NCBI GenBank assembly: GCA_046346965.1
Contig: JAXMHB010000005.1
Location: forward strand, 186,001-250,000
Length of the DNA: 64,000 bases
Origin: JAXMHB01 sp046346965
GTDB taxonomy: Bacteria > Pseudomonadota > Gammaproteobacteria > Xanthomonadales > SZUA-5
Reading direction: 5' to 3'
Part shown: positions 26,578 to 35,652 of the stretch, piece after piece
Position numbering within the stretch: the stretch's first letter is position 1
Layout of the letters: each line of letters starts with the position of its first letter
Notes under the pieces: generated by a model
Database searches by the model: none
What the model saw: only the letters and a program-made list of their open reading frames with translations
Told to the model about the DNA's origin: nothing
Program-made: the position numbers and the translations under genes

Positions 26578-27327
26578 ATGGGTCGAATCTTGGGCTGCGC
26601 GCTGATGCTGTGGGCACTGCAGGCCTCGGCCACCGGCATCGAGTCGGTCAGCTTGTATCGCGATGCCGCTGGCGAACCGGGCGCTGAGGTCGGCTTGTTC
26701 GCGCCTGGCGACCGCACCCAGCACTTCAAAATCCGCCTGGATGAGCTCGCCGTCGGCAACCACGACTACACGGTGGAGTTCTGGGCAGTCGACACCTTCG
26801 AGGGCGGCGAGGAGAAGATCACCGAGTTCAAAGCCAGCGGCCTGATTGCCAACGAGATCACGGCGCAAGTGAGCCTGCCGCGTGACTGGCCAAGCGGCTG
26901 GTTCCGGGTGGATGTGCGGATGGACGGGCAGAGCATCGGCAGCCATCGCTACGTGGTCAGCGTGCCCTGGGAGCAGCAGCGCATCACCGTCTGGAAGTTG
27001 TATCAGGACGACGGACAGGGCGGCGAAGGCAAGCAAGTGGAACAGTTCGTCACCAGCGATCATCAGCAGCATTTCGAGATGCAGTCGAGCGGTTACCTGA
27101 AGCGCGGCGCACAACTGCGCATCGTCTACACGGCGCTCGAAACCACGGCCGGAAACGGCATCCAGGTGCAGACGGTGGAATACACAGTGCCCGAGGACGA
27201 CAGCATCTTCAACATTCTGACCTCCAACGTCAGCCTGCCGCGCGACTGGCCGGTCGGCAGCTACGAAATCGCGCTGTACGAGGGCCAGCGCAAGCTCGGC
27301 GCCCATCGCTATCAGGTGGTCGAGTAA
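26578..27327 (+). CDS. Secreted protein made of two repeated domains
   Basis: 249 residues, signal peptide MGRILGCALMLWALQASATG, good ribosome site (GGGAG 7 bases before ATG). The mature part is an internal duplication with a period of about 120 residues: SLPRDWPSGWFRV...GSHRYVV at 99-128 recurs as SLPRDWPVGSYEI...GAHRYQVV at 219-248. Each unit is beta-rich with a conserved SLPRDWP and a closing G-x-H-R-Y strand, like a pair of immunoglobulin-like domains. I do not recognise the family. Single gene. Confidence 0.75.
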   Translation: MGRILGCALMLWALQASATGIESVSLYRDAAGEPGAEVGLFAPGDRTQHFKIRLDELAVGNHDYTVEFWAVDTFEGGEEKITEFKASGLIANEITAQVSLPRDWPSGWFRVDVRMDGQSIGSHRYVVSVPWEQQRITVWKLYQDDGQGGEGKQVEQFVTSDHQQHFEMQSSGYLKRGAQLRIVYTALETTAGNGIQVQTVEYTVPEDDSIFNILTSNVSLPRDWPVGSYEIALYEGQRKLGAHRYQVVE

Positions 27328-27557
27328 GCGGCTGGCCGCGCTGCTGCGCCGGCCGCCGATGGCCGGTCGCGGCACGCTTGCCGCGAGTATGGCTGCCGGC
27401 TGACTGAGCACGACGCCACAGTGGAGCAAACACTCCACTGTCTTTTCATCTGGGTATGATCCGCGCCGCCTGTGCACCGGGAGGGCGCACTGGCATGCAC
27501 CAAGGTGCCGCACGGCCGCCCTCCATCCCTGCCCCGATTCAACCAGAGACCCCCACC

Positions 27558-28658
27558 ATGGTGTTCGAAACCATCGGCCCGCTGGGCCATGAGCAAGTCG
27601 TCTTTTGCCAGAACAAAGATGTGGGCCTGAAGGCCATCATCGCCGTGCACAACACCACGCTGGGTCCGGCGCTGGGCGGTTTGCGCATGTGGCCGTACAA
27701 GAACGAGCAGGAAGCGCTCAACGATGTGCTGCGCCTCTCGCGCGGCATGACCTACAAGGCGGCGGTCGCCGGCCTGAGCCTTGGCGGCGGCAAGGGTGTG
27801 ATCATCGGCGATCCCTCCAAGGACAAGTCCGAAGGGCTGTTCCGCGCTTTCGGCCGCTTCGTCAACTCCCTGGGTGGCCGCTACATCACGGCCGAGGACG
27901 TCGGCATCGACGTCAACGACATGGAGTACGTGTTCAAGGAAACCGACTACGTGACCGGCGTGCACCAGGTGCATGGCGGTTCGGGCGACCCCTCGCCATT
28001 CACGGCCGCCGGCACGCTGCAGGGCATCATGGCCAGCCTGAACGTGCGCTTCGGCAACGAGGACGTCGGCAGCTACAGCTACGCGGTACAGGGCGTGGGT
28101 CACGTCGGCTATGAGCTGTGCAAGCTGCTGCGCGCCGCCAAGGCCAAGGTCTTCGTGACCGACATCAATCGCGCGGCAGTGCAGCGCTGCGTGGAAGAGC
28201 TCGGCTGCGAGGCCGTGGCGCTCGACGAGATTTACGACGTCGACGCCGATGTCTACAGTCCCTGCGCGCTGGGTGGCACGGTCAACGAAAAGACCATGCC
28301 GCGCTTCAAGTTCAAAATCGTCTGCGGCGCCGCCAACAATCAGCTGGCCACCGACGACTGCGGTGACGAACTGGAGCGTCGCGGCATTCTGTACGCGCCG
28401 GACTACGCCGTGAACGCCGGCGGCCTGATGAACGTCTCGATCGAACTCGACGGCTACGACCGCGAGCGCGCGATGCGCATGCTGCGTTCGATCTATTACA
28501 ACGTCGGCACCATCTTCAAGATCGCCAAGCGCGATGGCATCGCCACCTGGAAGGCCTCCGACCGCATGGCCGAGGAGCGCATCCAGACCATCGGCAAGGT
28601 CAAACTGCCGTACATGGGCAGCCAGCGGCCGATGTTCAAAGGGCGCTCCAAGGGTTGA
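27558..28658 (+). CDS. Leucine dehydrogenase (Glu/Leu/Phe/Val family)
   Basis: 366 residues from ATG 27558, the usual length for leucine dehydrogenase. It deaminates branched-chain amino acids to 2-oxoacids with NAD+. LGPALGGLRMWPY near residue 40, catalytic Lys in MTYKAAVAGLSLGGGKG near 75, NAD-binding AVQGVGHVGYELC near 180, and APDYAVNAGGLMNV near 285. The next gene, isovaleryl-CoA dehydrogenase, acts later on leucine carbon, so the pair points to leucine degradation. Confidence 0.9.
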   Translation: MVFETIGPLGHEQVVFCQNKDVGLKAIIAVHNTTLGPALGGLRMWPYKNEQEALNDVLRLSRGMTYKAAVAGLSLGGGKGVIIGDPSKDKSEGLFRAFGRFVNSLGGRYITAEDVGIDVNDMEYVFKETDYVTGVHQVHGGSGDPSPFTAAGTLQGIMASLNVRFGNEDVGSYSYAVQGVGHVGYELCKLLRAAKAKVFVTDINRAAVQRCVEELGCEAVALDEIYDVDADVYSPCALGGTVNEKTMPRFKFKIVCGAANNQLATDDCGDELERRGILYAPDYAVNAGGLMNVSIELDGYDRERAMRMLRSIYYNVGTIFKIAKRDGIATWKASDRMAEERIQTIGKVKLPYMGSQRPMFKGRSKG

Positions 28659-28787
28659 GCGCCAGCCGGGCGCGCGGCCACGCGCGCCCGGCCACCTCGA
28701 CACCGCGCAGACGCCACGCACACCGCGTCGCGGCCGGCCCAACCGCTAAGCTACGCATCCTGAATGCCGCATCACTCGGAGCTGTCG

Positions 28788-29945
28788 ATGACCCCGTTCT
28801 CGCTCGGTGAAGATCTGGACTTGTTGCGCGATACCGTACGCCGCTTCGCCGACGCCGAAATTGCGCCGCGCGCCGAGGAAATCGACCGCAGCAACTGCTT
28901 CCCGCGCGATCTCTGGCCCAAGCTGGGTGAGCTCGGCCTGCTCGGCATCACCGTCGATCCCGAGTACGGCGGCAGCGGCATGGGCTACCTCGCCCATCTA
29001 CTGGCGATGGAAGAAATCTCGCGCGCCTCGGGCTCGGTGGGTTTGTCTTACGGCGCCCACTCCAATCTGTGCGTGCAGAACCTCTACAACAACGCCAACG
29101 CGGCGCAGCGCGCCAAGTATTTGCCCAAACTGTGCAGCGGCGAGTGGGTCGGCGCACTGGCGATGAGTGAGCCCGGCGCCGGCTCCGATGTGGTCGGCTC
29201 GATGAGTTGCCGCGCCGAGAAGCGCGGCGATCGCTGGATCGCCAATGGCTCAAAAATGTGGATCACCAACGGCCCCGACGCCGACGTCTTGGTGGTCTAC
29301 ATGCGCACTGCGCCCAAGGATCGAGGCTCGCGCTGCATGACGGCTTTCATCGTCGAGAAGGGCATGCCCGGCTTCCGCACCGCGCAGAAGCTCGACAAGC
29401 TCGGCATGCGCGGCTCGAGCACCTGCGAGCTGGTCTTCGATGACTGCGAAATCCCCGACGACAACGTGCTCGGCGAGGTCGACCAGGGCGTCAAGGTGCT
29501 GATGAGCGGCCTCAACACCGAGCGTCTGGTGCTCTCTGGCGGTCCGCTGGGCCTCATGCAGAGTGGTTTGGAACTGACGCTGGGCTATGTGCGCGAGCGC
29601 AAGCAGTTCGACCAGCCGATCGGCACCTTCGGCATCATGCAGGCCAAGCTCGCTGATATGTACACGGCGCTGCAATCCGCCCGCGCCTACGCCTATCGCG
29701 TCGCCGAGGACTACGACCGTGGCCAGCGCTCGCGGGTGGACCCGGCCAGCTGCCTGCTGTACGCCTCCAAGGCGGCGGTCGAGGTCAGTCTGGAAACGAT
29801 CCAGGCGCTGGGTGGCAACGGTTACATCAACGATTACCCGGCCGGACGGCTGCTGCGCGATGCCAAGCTCTACGAGATCGGCGCCGGCACCCAGGAGATC
29901 CGCCGCATGCTGATCGGCCGCGAGCTCTACGCCGGCAAGCACTGA
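28788..29945 (+). CDS. ivd: Isovaleryl-CoA dehydrogenase
   Basis: 385 residues from ATG 28788, where GGAG lies about 8 bases upstream; the ATG at 28764 has no ribosome site. Acyl-CoA dehydrogenase fold: ALAMSEPGAGSDVVGSMSCR and WITNGPDADVLVVY (FAD and substrate), and the C-terminal IQALGGNGYINDYPAGRLLR-type block. FNTERLVLSGGPLG-like region NTERLVLSGGPLGLMQ is typical of isovaleryl-CoA dehydrogenases, which oxidise isovaleryl-CoA to 3-methylcrotonyl-CoA in leucine breakdown. The other leucine genes (methylcrotonyl-CoA carboxylase) are not here. Confidence 0.88.
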   Translation: MTPFSLGEDLDLLRDTVRRFADAEIAPRAEEIDRSNCFPRDLWPKLGELGLLGITVDPEYGGSGMGYLAHLLAMEEISRASGSVGLSYGAHSNLCVQNLYNNANAAQRAKYLPKLCSGEWVGALAMSEPGAGSDVVGSMSCRAEKRGDRWIANGSKMWITNGPDADVLVVYMRTAPKDRGSRCMTAFIVEKGMPGFRTAQKLDKLGMRGSSTCELVFDDCEIPDDNVLGEVDQGVKVLMSGLNTERLVLSGGPLGLMQSGLELTLGYVRERKQFDQPIGTFGIMQAKLADMYTALQSARAYAYRVAEDYDRGQRSRVDPASCLLYASKAAVEVSLETIQALGGNGYINDYPAGRLLRDAKLYEIGAGTQEIRRMLIGRELYAGKH

Positions 29946-30142
29946 GTCCAGGCAGCGCGCGCCCACCGCGAGCGCGCGCACCGCCCACCACCGCCCTGCC
30001 GCGCCCGCGCAGGGCCACCGCACGACCAGACCGTAGCCCCCACCGGGGCGCGTCGCCATGCCCGGGCGCCGTGCCGTCTACACGTTTACATGAGCCGACG
30101 AGGCGCGTAATTTCGACAACGGCGGTCAGTCGGGGGGCGACG

Positions 30143-31669
30143 ATGGCGCAAGAGGACGATCTGTTCGAGTTTGCGGCCGAGCCCGCGGCTCAGGCTGAAC
30201 CCTGGAATGTGCTGATCGTCGACGACGAACCGGCGGTGCACGAGGTCACCCGACTGGTGCTCGGCAGCTTCCGCTTCGAAGACCGCCCCTTGCGCTTTCA
30301 CCACGCCTATTCCGCCGCTGAAGCCCGCACGCTGCTGCGCAAGACCAGCGACATCGCGGTGATGCTGCTCGATGTGGTGATGGAATCGGATCAGGCCGGC
30401 CTCGATCTGGTGAAATTCGTGCGCGGCGAACTCGACAATCATTTCGTCCGCATCGTTTTGCGCACCGGTCAACCCGGTCAGGCGCCCGAGCACGAAGTCA
30501 TCACCAATTACGACATCAACGATTACAAGGACAAGACCGAACTCACCGCGCAGAAACTGCGCACGATGATGTATGCCACGCTGCGCGCCTATCGCGATGT
30601 CATGCTGATCGAGCGCAATCGACTCGGTCTGGAGCGCGTGATTTCGGCCTCGGCGCATATTTTTTCGCACCAGAAATCGCATGAGTTTGCCTCGGCGGTC
30701 CTCGATCAACTCGGCAACGTGGTTGGTTTGGCGCGCGGTGCGCTGTACTGCAAGCCGATCGACCGCCCCGGCCCCAGCGGCGAGCAACTGGTGGTAGCGG
30801 CGGCCACCGGCAATTACCAGCAGTACGTGAATACGCCGGTCGATGCGGCGCTGCCGCCGCGGCTGTTGGACTCGGTGCATCAGGCCTTCGAGCGCAAGGA
30901 AAATCTGTTCGCCGACGATCACTACGTGCTGCATTTCACCGACAGCCATTCCACCGAGAGCCTGCTCTACGTCGGGGAAACGCCGAAACTGCGCGATATC
31001 GACTATCGCCTGGTTCAACTGTTCTGCACCAATGTCTCGATTGCCTTCGAAAATCTGCATCTCAACAAAGAGCTGTTCGAATCGCAGCTGGAGATGGTGT
31101 ATCTGCTGGCCGGCGCGGCGGAAACGCGCTCACGCGAAACCGCCAACCATGTGCGCCGCGTCGGACTGATTGCCGAACTGATCGGCCGCGGTGCCGGCAT
31201 GGACGAGCAGCAGGCCGGCATGCTGCGCTTTGCCGCGCCACTGCACGATATCGGCAAGATCGGCATTCCCGACGCGATCCTGAACAAGCCGGGCGCGCAT
31301 ACGCCGGAGGAAACGCTGGTGATGCGCACCCACGCGGATCTGGGTGCGCAGATGCTGGCCAGCTCACGGCGCCCGTTGATGCAACTGGCGGCGCAGATCG
31401 CCCGGGAGCACCACGAGAACTGGGATGGCTCGGGCTATCCGCGTGCGCTCAAGGGTGCCGAGATCGGGCTGGCCGGACGCATCGTTGCCCTCGCGGATGT
31501 CTATGACGCGCTCGGCAGCAACCGCTGCTACAAGCGCGCCTGGGCCACCGAAGAGGTGCAGGCCTTCATCCGCGGCCAGTCCGGGCGCAAGTTCGACCCT
31601 AGTCTGGTCGAGGTGCTGTTCGCCCACTGGAACGCGGCCGAGGACATCCGCGCGCGCTTGCCGGACTGA
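30143..31669 (+). CDS. Response regulator with DUF3369 and HD-GYP domains
   Basis: 508 residues from ATG 30143. Receiver domain 20-150 with the phosphoacceptor Asp77 in MLLDVVME; a DUF3369 GAF-like middle part; HD-GYP phosphodiesterase from about 320, with LHDIGKIGIPD (HD at 368-369) and REHHENWDGSGYPRALKG (GYP). It should break down cyclic di-GMP when phosphorylated. No sensor kinase is adjacent. dnaB follows 66 bases on. Confidence 0.92.
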   Translation: MAQEDDLFEFAAEPAAQAEPWNVLIVDDEPAVHEVTRLVLGSFRFEDRPLRFHHAYSAAEARTLLRKTSDIAVMLLDVVMESDQAGLDLVKFVRGELDNHFVRIVLRTGQPGQAPEHEVITNYDINDYKDKTELTAQKLRTMMYATLRAYRDVMLIERNRLGLERVISASAHIFSHQKSHEFASAVLDQLGNVVGLARGALYCKPIDRPGPSGEQLVVAAATGNYQQYVNTPVDAALPPRLLDSVHQAFERKENLFADDHYVLHFTDSHSTESLLYVGETPKLRDIDYRLVQLFCTNVSIAFENLHLNKELFESQLEMVYLLAGAAETRSRETANHVRRVGLIAELIGRGAGMDEQQAGMLRFAAPLHDIGKIGIPDAILNKPGAHTPEETLVMRTHADLGAQMLASSRRPLMQLAAQIAREHHENWDGSGYPRALKGAEIGLAGRIVALADVYDALGSNRCYKRAWATEEVQAFIRGQSGRKFDPSLVEVLFAHWNAAEDIRARLPD

Positions 31670-31735
31670 ACAACCCCGGCGCGCGGCGGCCCGCTTTGCG
31701 CGAGAATGCGCGGTTCCCGATCCAGCGACCGCGCC

Positions 31736-33115
31736 ATGTCCGAGTCTTACTCCCGATCCCCGCAGACGCGCACGCCGCCCTACTCGCTCGACGCCGAGCA
31801 GGCCGTGCTGGGCGCGCTGATGCTGTCCGAAGAGGCCTACTTCAAGATCTCGGACAAGGTCTCGGCGGAGGATTTCTACCGCCAGGATCATCGCTTCATC
31901 TTCGAGGCGATCGCTGCGCTGAAGGAACGCGGCCAGCCCTGCGATGCGGTGACGCTGGGCGAGTGGCTGGAACGCAACGAGAAGGCAGAGGCCGCCGGCG
32001 GCGTTTCCTATGTCATTGAAATTGCCAACAATACGCCGGGCGCCGCGAACATCGTGGCGTATGCGGAGATTGTCCGCGAGAAGGCCATCCTGCGCCAACT
32101 GATGGAGGCCGGAACGCAGATCGTCGATGACGTGCTGGTACCCGAGGGCCGCAGCAGCGAAGAACTGCTGCAGAGCGCCGAAAAGCTGGTGTTCGACATC
32201 GGCGAGCGCGGCAAACGCGGCCGCGGCAGCTTCACACCGGTGTCCGAAGCGCTCAAGGAAGCCTATCGCACCATCGAGCACCGCTACTCGAACAAGGGCG
32301 CTCTGAATGGCCTGGATACCGGCTTCATCGATCTCAACAACCTGACCAATGGTTTGCAGGGGGGCGATCTGGTCATCATCGCGGCGCGCCCTTCGATGGG
32401 AAAGACCTCATTTGCGATGAACATCGCCGAACATGCGGCGATCCAGAGCGGTCAGCCGGTGGCGATCTTCAGCATGGAAATGCCGGTCGCACAGCTGGCG
32501 CTGCGCATGATCAGCTCGCTCGGGCGCGTGGACCAGCGCCGCCTGCGCAACGGTGATCTGGCCGACGAGGACTGGCCGCGCGTAACCAGCGCGATCACGC
32601 TGCTGACGCAGGCACGCCTGTTCATCGACGACACCGCCGGCTTGTCGCCGTCGGAGCTGCGCGCGCGCACGCGGCGACTGAAGCGCGAACACGGATTGGG
32701 GCTGATCGTCATCGACTACCTGCAACTGATGCAGGTGCCGGGCTCGCGCGAGAATCGCGCCACCGAGATCAGCGAAATCTCGCGCAATCTGAAGGCGATC
32801 GCCAAGGAAATGAACGTCCCGGTGATCGCGCTCAGTCAGCTGAACCGCTCGCTGGAACAGCGCCAGGACAAGCGTCCGATCATGGCCGATCTGCGCGAGT
32901 CCGGCGCCATCGAGCAGGACGCCGACCTGATCTGCTTCATCTATCGCGACGAGTATTACAACCAGGACTCACCGAAAAAGGGCATTGCCGAGATCATCAT
33001 CGCCAAGCACCGTAACGGCCCGACCGGCTCGATCGATCTGTGGTTCCGCGGCCAGTACACGCGTTTTGACTCGATCGCCCGCGAGGGCGGCGGCGTGTTC
33101 GAGAGCTACGGCTGA
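31736..33115 (+). CDS. dnaB: Replicative DNA helicase DnaB
   Basis: 459 residues from ATG 31736. Hexameric helicase at the replication fork. N-terminal DnaG-binding domain from PPYSLDAEQAVLGALM, then the RecA-like motor: Walker A ARPSMGKTS with Lys223, EMPVAQLALRM, Walker B LIVIDYLQLM, and DLRESGAIEQDADLI. Length normal; no intein. Downstream DNA holds a heptad array and module copy D. Confidence 0.97.
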   Translation: MSESYSRSPQTRTPPYSLDAEQAVLGALMLSEEAYFKISDKVSAEDFYRQDHRFIFEAIAALKERGQPCDAVTLGEWLERNEKAEAAGGVSYVIEIANNTPGAANIVAYAEIVREKAILRQLMEAGTQIVDDVLVPEGRSSEELLQSAEKLVFDIGERGKRGRGSFTPVSEALKEAYRTIEHRYSNKGALNGLDTGFIDLNNLTNGLQGGDLVIIAARPSMGKTSFAMNIAEHAAIQSGQPVAIFSMEMPVAQLALRMISSLGRVDQRRLRNGDLADEDWPRVTSAITLLTQARLFIDDTAGLSPSELRARTRRLKREHGLGLIVIDYLQLMQVPGSRENRATEISEISRNLKAIAKEMNVPVIALSQLNRSLEQRQDKRPIMADLRESGAIEQDADLICFIYRDEYYNQDSPKKGIAEIIIAKHRNGPTGSIDLWFRGQYTRFDSIAREGGGVFESYG

Positions 33116-33121
33116 TCCGAC

Positions 33122-33150
33122 GTCCCGAGTCCCGAGTCCCGGGTCCCGTC
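33122..33150. repeat. Heptad array H1 (CCCGAGT type)
   Basis: About four tandem CCCGAGT/CCCGGGT units just behind dnaB and before module copy D (33177-33226). Same unit, inverted, as the GGGACTC arrays at 40242, 41192 and 53483. Confidence 0.8.
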
Positions 33151-33176
33151 TTTGCCCCTCCGCATCCATGTTTGGC

Positions 33177-33226
33177 AAGCGTCCGTGTCTCGCCCCTGGC
33201 GCGCCTACTCGGGCGGCAAACAGGTG
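33177..33226 (-). repeat. Dispersed 50-bp intergenic module, copy D (inverted)
   Basis: Reverse orientation of copies A-C. On the plus strand it reads AAGCGTCCGTGTCTCGCC, then GGCGCGCC and ends GGCAAACAGGTG. More diverged than the others but with the core blocks in the same order. It lies 26 bases after heptad array H1. Confidence 0.6.
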
Positions 33227-33325
33227 CCTGCGACAGTGCACGGAAGCGCGGCAGTGCTGGCCTCCCGCCCCTCGACCCTCGCCCCGCTTTCGCTCCTACG
33301 CACTCAAGTTTGGCCAGCGCTTCCC

Positions 33326-34177
33326 CTAGGTATGCGCCAGCTCCGGCAAGCGACTCAGCGCTGGCGGCGTCAGGCCGCGCGTAAACAGGCAGGCACTGGT
33401 GTCAACCTCAGTGTGCAGCGGCCCCGAGTACCAGCGCTCCGGCGAGAAGCCGAAGCGAATCCGCGTCACCGGGCGGTCGATCAGCGCCGGCAGCGCTTCC
33501 ATCAGGTCGAAGGGCTGCTCGCTCAGGATGTCATCCACGTGCAGCGTGTCGCCCTCGACGCCTGCGATCACCCAGCTGCCGGGCGCCAGCATGCGCAGCG
33601 GCCGGGCGTAGCCGTTGGCGGCGTACCAACTGATGATGCGGCCATGGTCGCGCGCGCCGAAGCGCTCGGTGCTGGCAATCCCGTTGGCGCTCAGGGCATG
33701 GACGCGCGCTCGCGTTTGCGGGTCCTCCCAGTCTGCTACCGGCGCGGGGATGCCGCTCGGCACCAGGGAATGGTCGAGCGCGAATGCCGTCTCGGCCTGC
33801 GGGCGGAATCCAAAGCGCGGGTAGAAGTCGAGCACATAGGCATTGGCATAGAGCAAGGCGGGCGTATCGCCAATGCGTCGCAGCGCTTCCCGCATCAGTC
33901 GCCGCGCGTGGCCCTGTGATCGCCAGGCCGGCACACAGCCGACGGCGCCGAACTGCCAGGCGTCGACCAACCGCCCCTCGACCAGCAGCCGCATGCGCGT
34001 CAGGCCGACGCCAGCGATCACCGCGTCCTCGTGGACCCACGCCAAGGCGAGGTAGTCGGGCCCCCATTCACCCCAGGCGATCCAGCGCTCGAAGCCGGCG
34101 CGCGGGAACACCGCGCGCACATAGCGGCACCAGCGCGGATGCCAGATGCGATCGGCCGGCCCGATCTCGATGATCAT
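33326..34177 (-). CDS. GNAT-family N-acetyltransferase
   Basis: 283 residues. The acetyl-CoA-binding motif lies near residue 85: GAVGCVPAWRSQGHARRLM ([RQ]xxGx[GA]). A second, C-terminal half of about 140 residues has no clear motif. Substrate unknown. It ends 210 bases from dnaB (convergent) and starts 16 bases beyond the end of nrdJb, so it may be transcribed with the reductase locus. Confidence 0.8.
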   Translation of the reverse strand: MIIEIGPADRIWHPRWCRYVRAVFPRAGFERWIAWGEWGPDYLALAWVHEDAVIAGVGLTRMRLLVEGRLVDAWQFGAVGCVPAWRSQGHARRLMREALRRIGDTPALLYANAYVLDFYPRFGFRPQAETAFALDHSLVPSGIPAPVADWEDPQTRARVHALSANGIASTERFGARDHGRIISWYAANGYARPLRMLAPGSWVIAGVEGDTLHVDDILSEQPFDLMEALPALIDRPVTRIRFGFSPERWYSGPLHTEVDTSACLFTRGLTPPALSRLPELAHT

Positions 34178-34193
34178 GCCGGCCGGCGCAGCA

Positions 34194-34976
34194 TCAACCG
34201 CATTTGGAGTAGCCGCAGTTCAAGCAGGTCTGACAGCCATCCATGATGATCACAGCCTTGGTGCTGCACTTGCCGCATAGCGTGGCCGAGGGCGGAAACG
34301 CCGGTGCCGACTCACTCGGCACCACGCTGAGCGACAGCGGCTTGGCGTCGGCGGCCGTCAGGCTGGCTTCAGCGTTTTTTTTTGAGTCACCGTCACGCTG
34401 GGCGTCAAACTCGGCACGCTTGCGCGCAATGGCCTCGCGCTGCTCGGCGCTGAGTTCATCGCTGGCGATCAGTCCGATCTCTTTCAGATGGTGCTCCACC
34501 ACGAAGCCGAGTTCGGCGACGATCGAAGGCATGTAGACGCCACCCGCCTTGAAGTAGCCACCGCGCGGATCGAACACCGCCTTCAGTTCCTCGACGATGA
34601 AGGTGACGTCGCCGCCCTTGCGAAACACCGCGCTCATGATGCGCGTCAGCGCCACCGCCCACTGGAAGTGGTCCATGTTCTTCGAGTTGATGAACACCTC
34701 GAAAGGACGCCGCGACTCGTGCGCCGTGCCCTCGTTCAACACGATGTCGTTGATGGTGACGTACAGCGCGTGCTCAAACAGCGGCGACTTGATCTTGTAG
34801 GTGCTGCCCGCCAGCACCTCCGGGCGCTCGACGCGCTCGTGCATGTGGATGACTTCGGCCGCCTTGGCGTCCTCCGCCACGGGCGCCGGCGCCGGCGCGG
34901 GCACCTCGACTTTGGCCTTGTCTTCAGGCTTTTGCACGGAGTAGCCGGTGATTTTCTTGCTGATCTTGATCGTCAT
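34194..34976 (-). CDS. nrdJb: Class II ribonucleotide reductase small component NrdJb
   Basis: 260 residues from ATG 34976. Matches the separate NrdJb polypeptide of split cobalamin-dependent reductases (as in Pseudomonas aeruginosa NrdJa/NrdJb). A Pro/Ala-rich linker lies near 25-35, the core is KSPLFEHALYVTINDIVLNE to VYMPSIVAELGFVVEHHLKE, and the last 27 residues are Cys-rich (CGKC...CQTCLNCGYSKCG), the tail that passes electrons to the NrdJa active site. A run of nine A bases lies at codons 198-201. It is separated from nrdJa by two other genes in the same direction. Confidence 0.87.
   Translation of the reverse strand: MTIKISKKITGYSVQKPEDKAKVEVPAPAPAPVAEDAKAAEVIHMHERVERPEVLAGSTYKIKSPLFEHALYVTINDIVLNEGTAHESRRPFEVFINSKNMDHFQWAVALTRIMSAVFRKGGDVTFIVEELKAVFDPRGGYFKAGGVYMPSIVAELGFVVEHHLKEIGLIASDELSAEQREAIARKRAEFDAQRDGDSKKNAEASLTAADAKPLSLSVVPSESAPAFPPSATLCGKCSTKAVIIMDGCQTCLNCGYSKCG
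34375..34383 (-). other. A9 run (slippery site) inside nrdJb
   Basis: On the coding strand the codons are TCA AAA AAA AAC, which contains the heptamer A-AAA-AAC. A -1 slip would add CGC and stop at TGA, giving a product of about 202 residues without the Cys tail. Unusual in a GC-rich gene. Whether slippage happens cannot be read from sequence. Confidence 0.4.
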
Positions 34977-35055
34977 CGCTGAAGAATCCTGCCGGAGCGC
35001 CTGCGGCCTCCGGTGACTGAAGTGTGGGCCAGCGACCTCATCAGGTCGCGGCATC

Positions 35056-35589
35056 TTATTGGGCGGAAATGACCTTCAACTCGCCGCCCTGTTGGTACGC
35101 CGTGGTGACCGCCAGATCGCGCCCGATTCGCGCCAGCCCGAGGATGTGATCGAGCTCGACGCTGCGCCCCTCGCCTTCCAACAGCACGATTTCGGCAATG
35201 TCGTAGCGCTGTTTCACCTCAGAGAGCGCGTCTTCCAGGCTGGCGGCGTCAAACACTTCGTCCTGGAAAAAAAACTGATCACTGCCATGCGGCCAGAGCT
35301 CGAACTTGAGCTTCTGGCCCGGCACCAGATCCGCCGGGAGCACGATGCGCGCCGTGCCAGCCTGCTGCTTGGCGCTTGCATCGGGTGCACCGTTGGCCGA
35401 CAACACGGCCTCTTTCAGGGATTGGTTCTTGTTGGCGCCGTACTTGGCGTTCAACTCCGCCAGGTGCTTCTCGTAGGCCTCGCGACCGCGCGGCGTCAGC
35501 ATGGTCTCTCCCTCGCCCGACTGCGCATGGCAGACCGGGAGCAGGAAACCGCAGCAGAGCAGGACCACGATCTTGTGCAGCGTGTTCAT
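35056..35589 (-). CDS. Secreted protein of unknown function, in the nrdJ locus
   Basis: 177 residues. Signal peptide MNTLHKIVVLLCCGFLLPVCHAQ. The mature part has a charged helical segment (TPRGREAYEKHLAELNAKYG) and a C-terminal alpha/beta stretch (SLEDALSEVKQRYDIAEIVL, then GLARIGRDLAVTTAY) faintly like ExbD-type periplasmic domains; that likeness is weak. Between the H1-like gene and nrdJb in the same direction. No known family. Confidence 0.7.
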   Translation of the reverse strand: MNTLHKIVVLLCCGFLLPVCHAQSGEGETMLTPRGREAYEKHLAELNAKYGANKNQSLKEAVLSANGAPDASAKQQAGTARIVLPADLVPGQKLKFELWPHGSDQFFFQDEVFDAASLEDALSEVKQRYDIAEIVLLEGEGRSVELDHILGLARIGRDLAVTTAYQQGGELKVISAQ

Positions 35590-35652
35590 ACCACTGTCAT
35601 CCGATAGGCGCAGGCGGGCTCAGGCGGCCCGCCCGCGAGGTGCTGATCAGCG

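Noticed and set aside
28764..28787. Upstream ATG as start of the isovaleryl-CoA dehydrogenase gene
   Set aside because: No ribosome site before 28764, while GGAG precedes ATG 28788 at a good distance.
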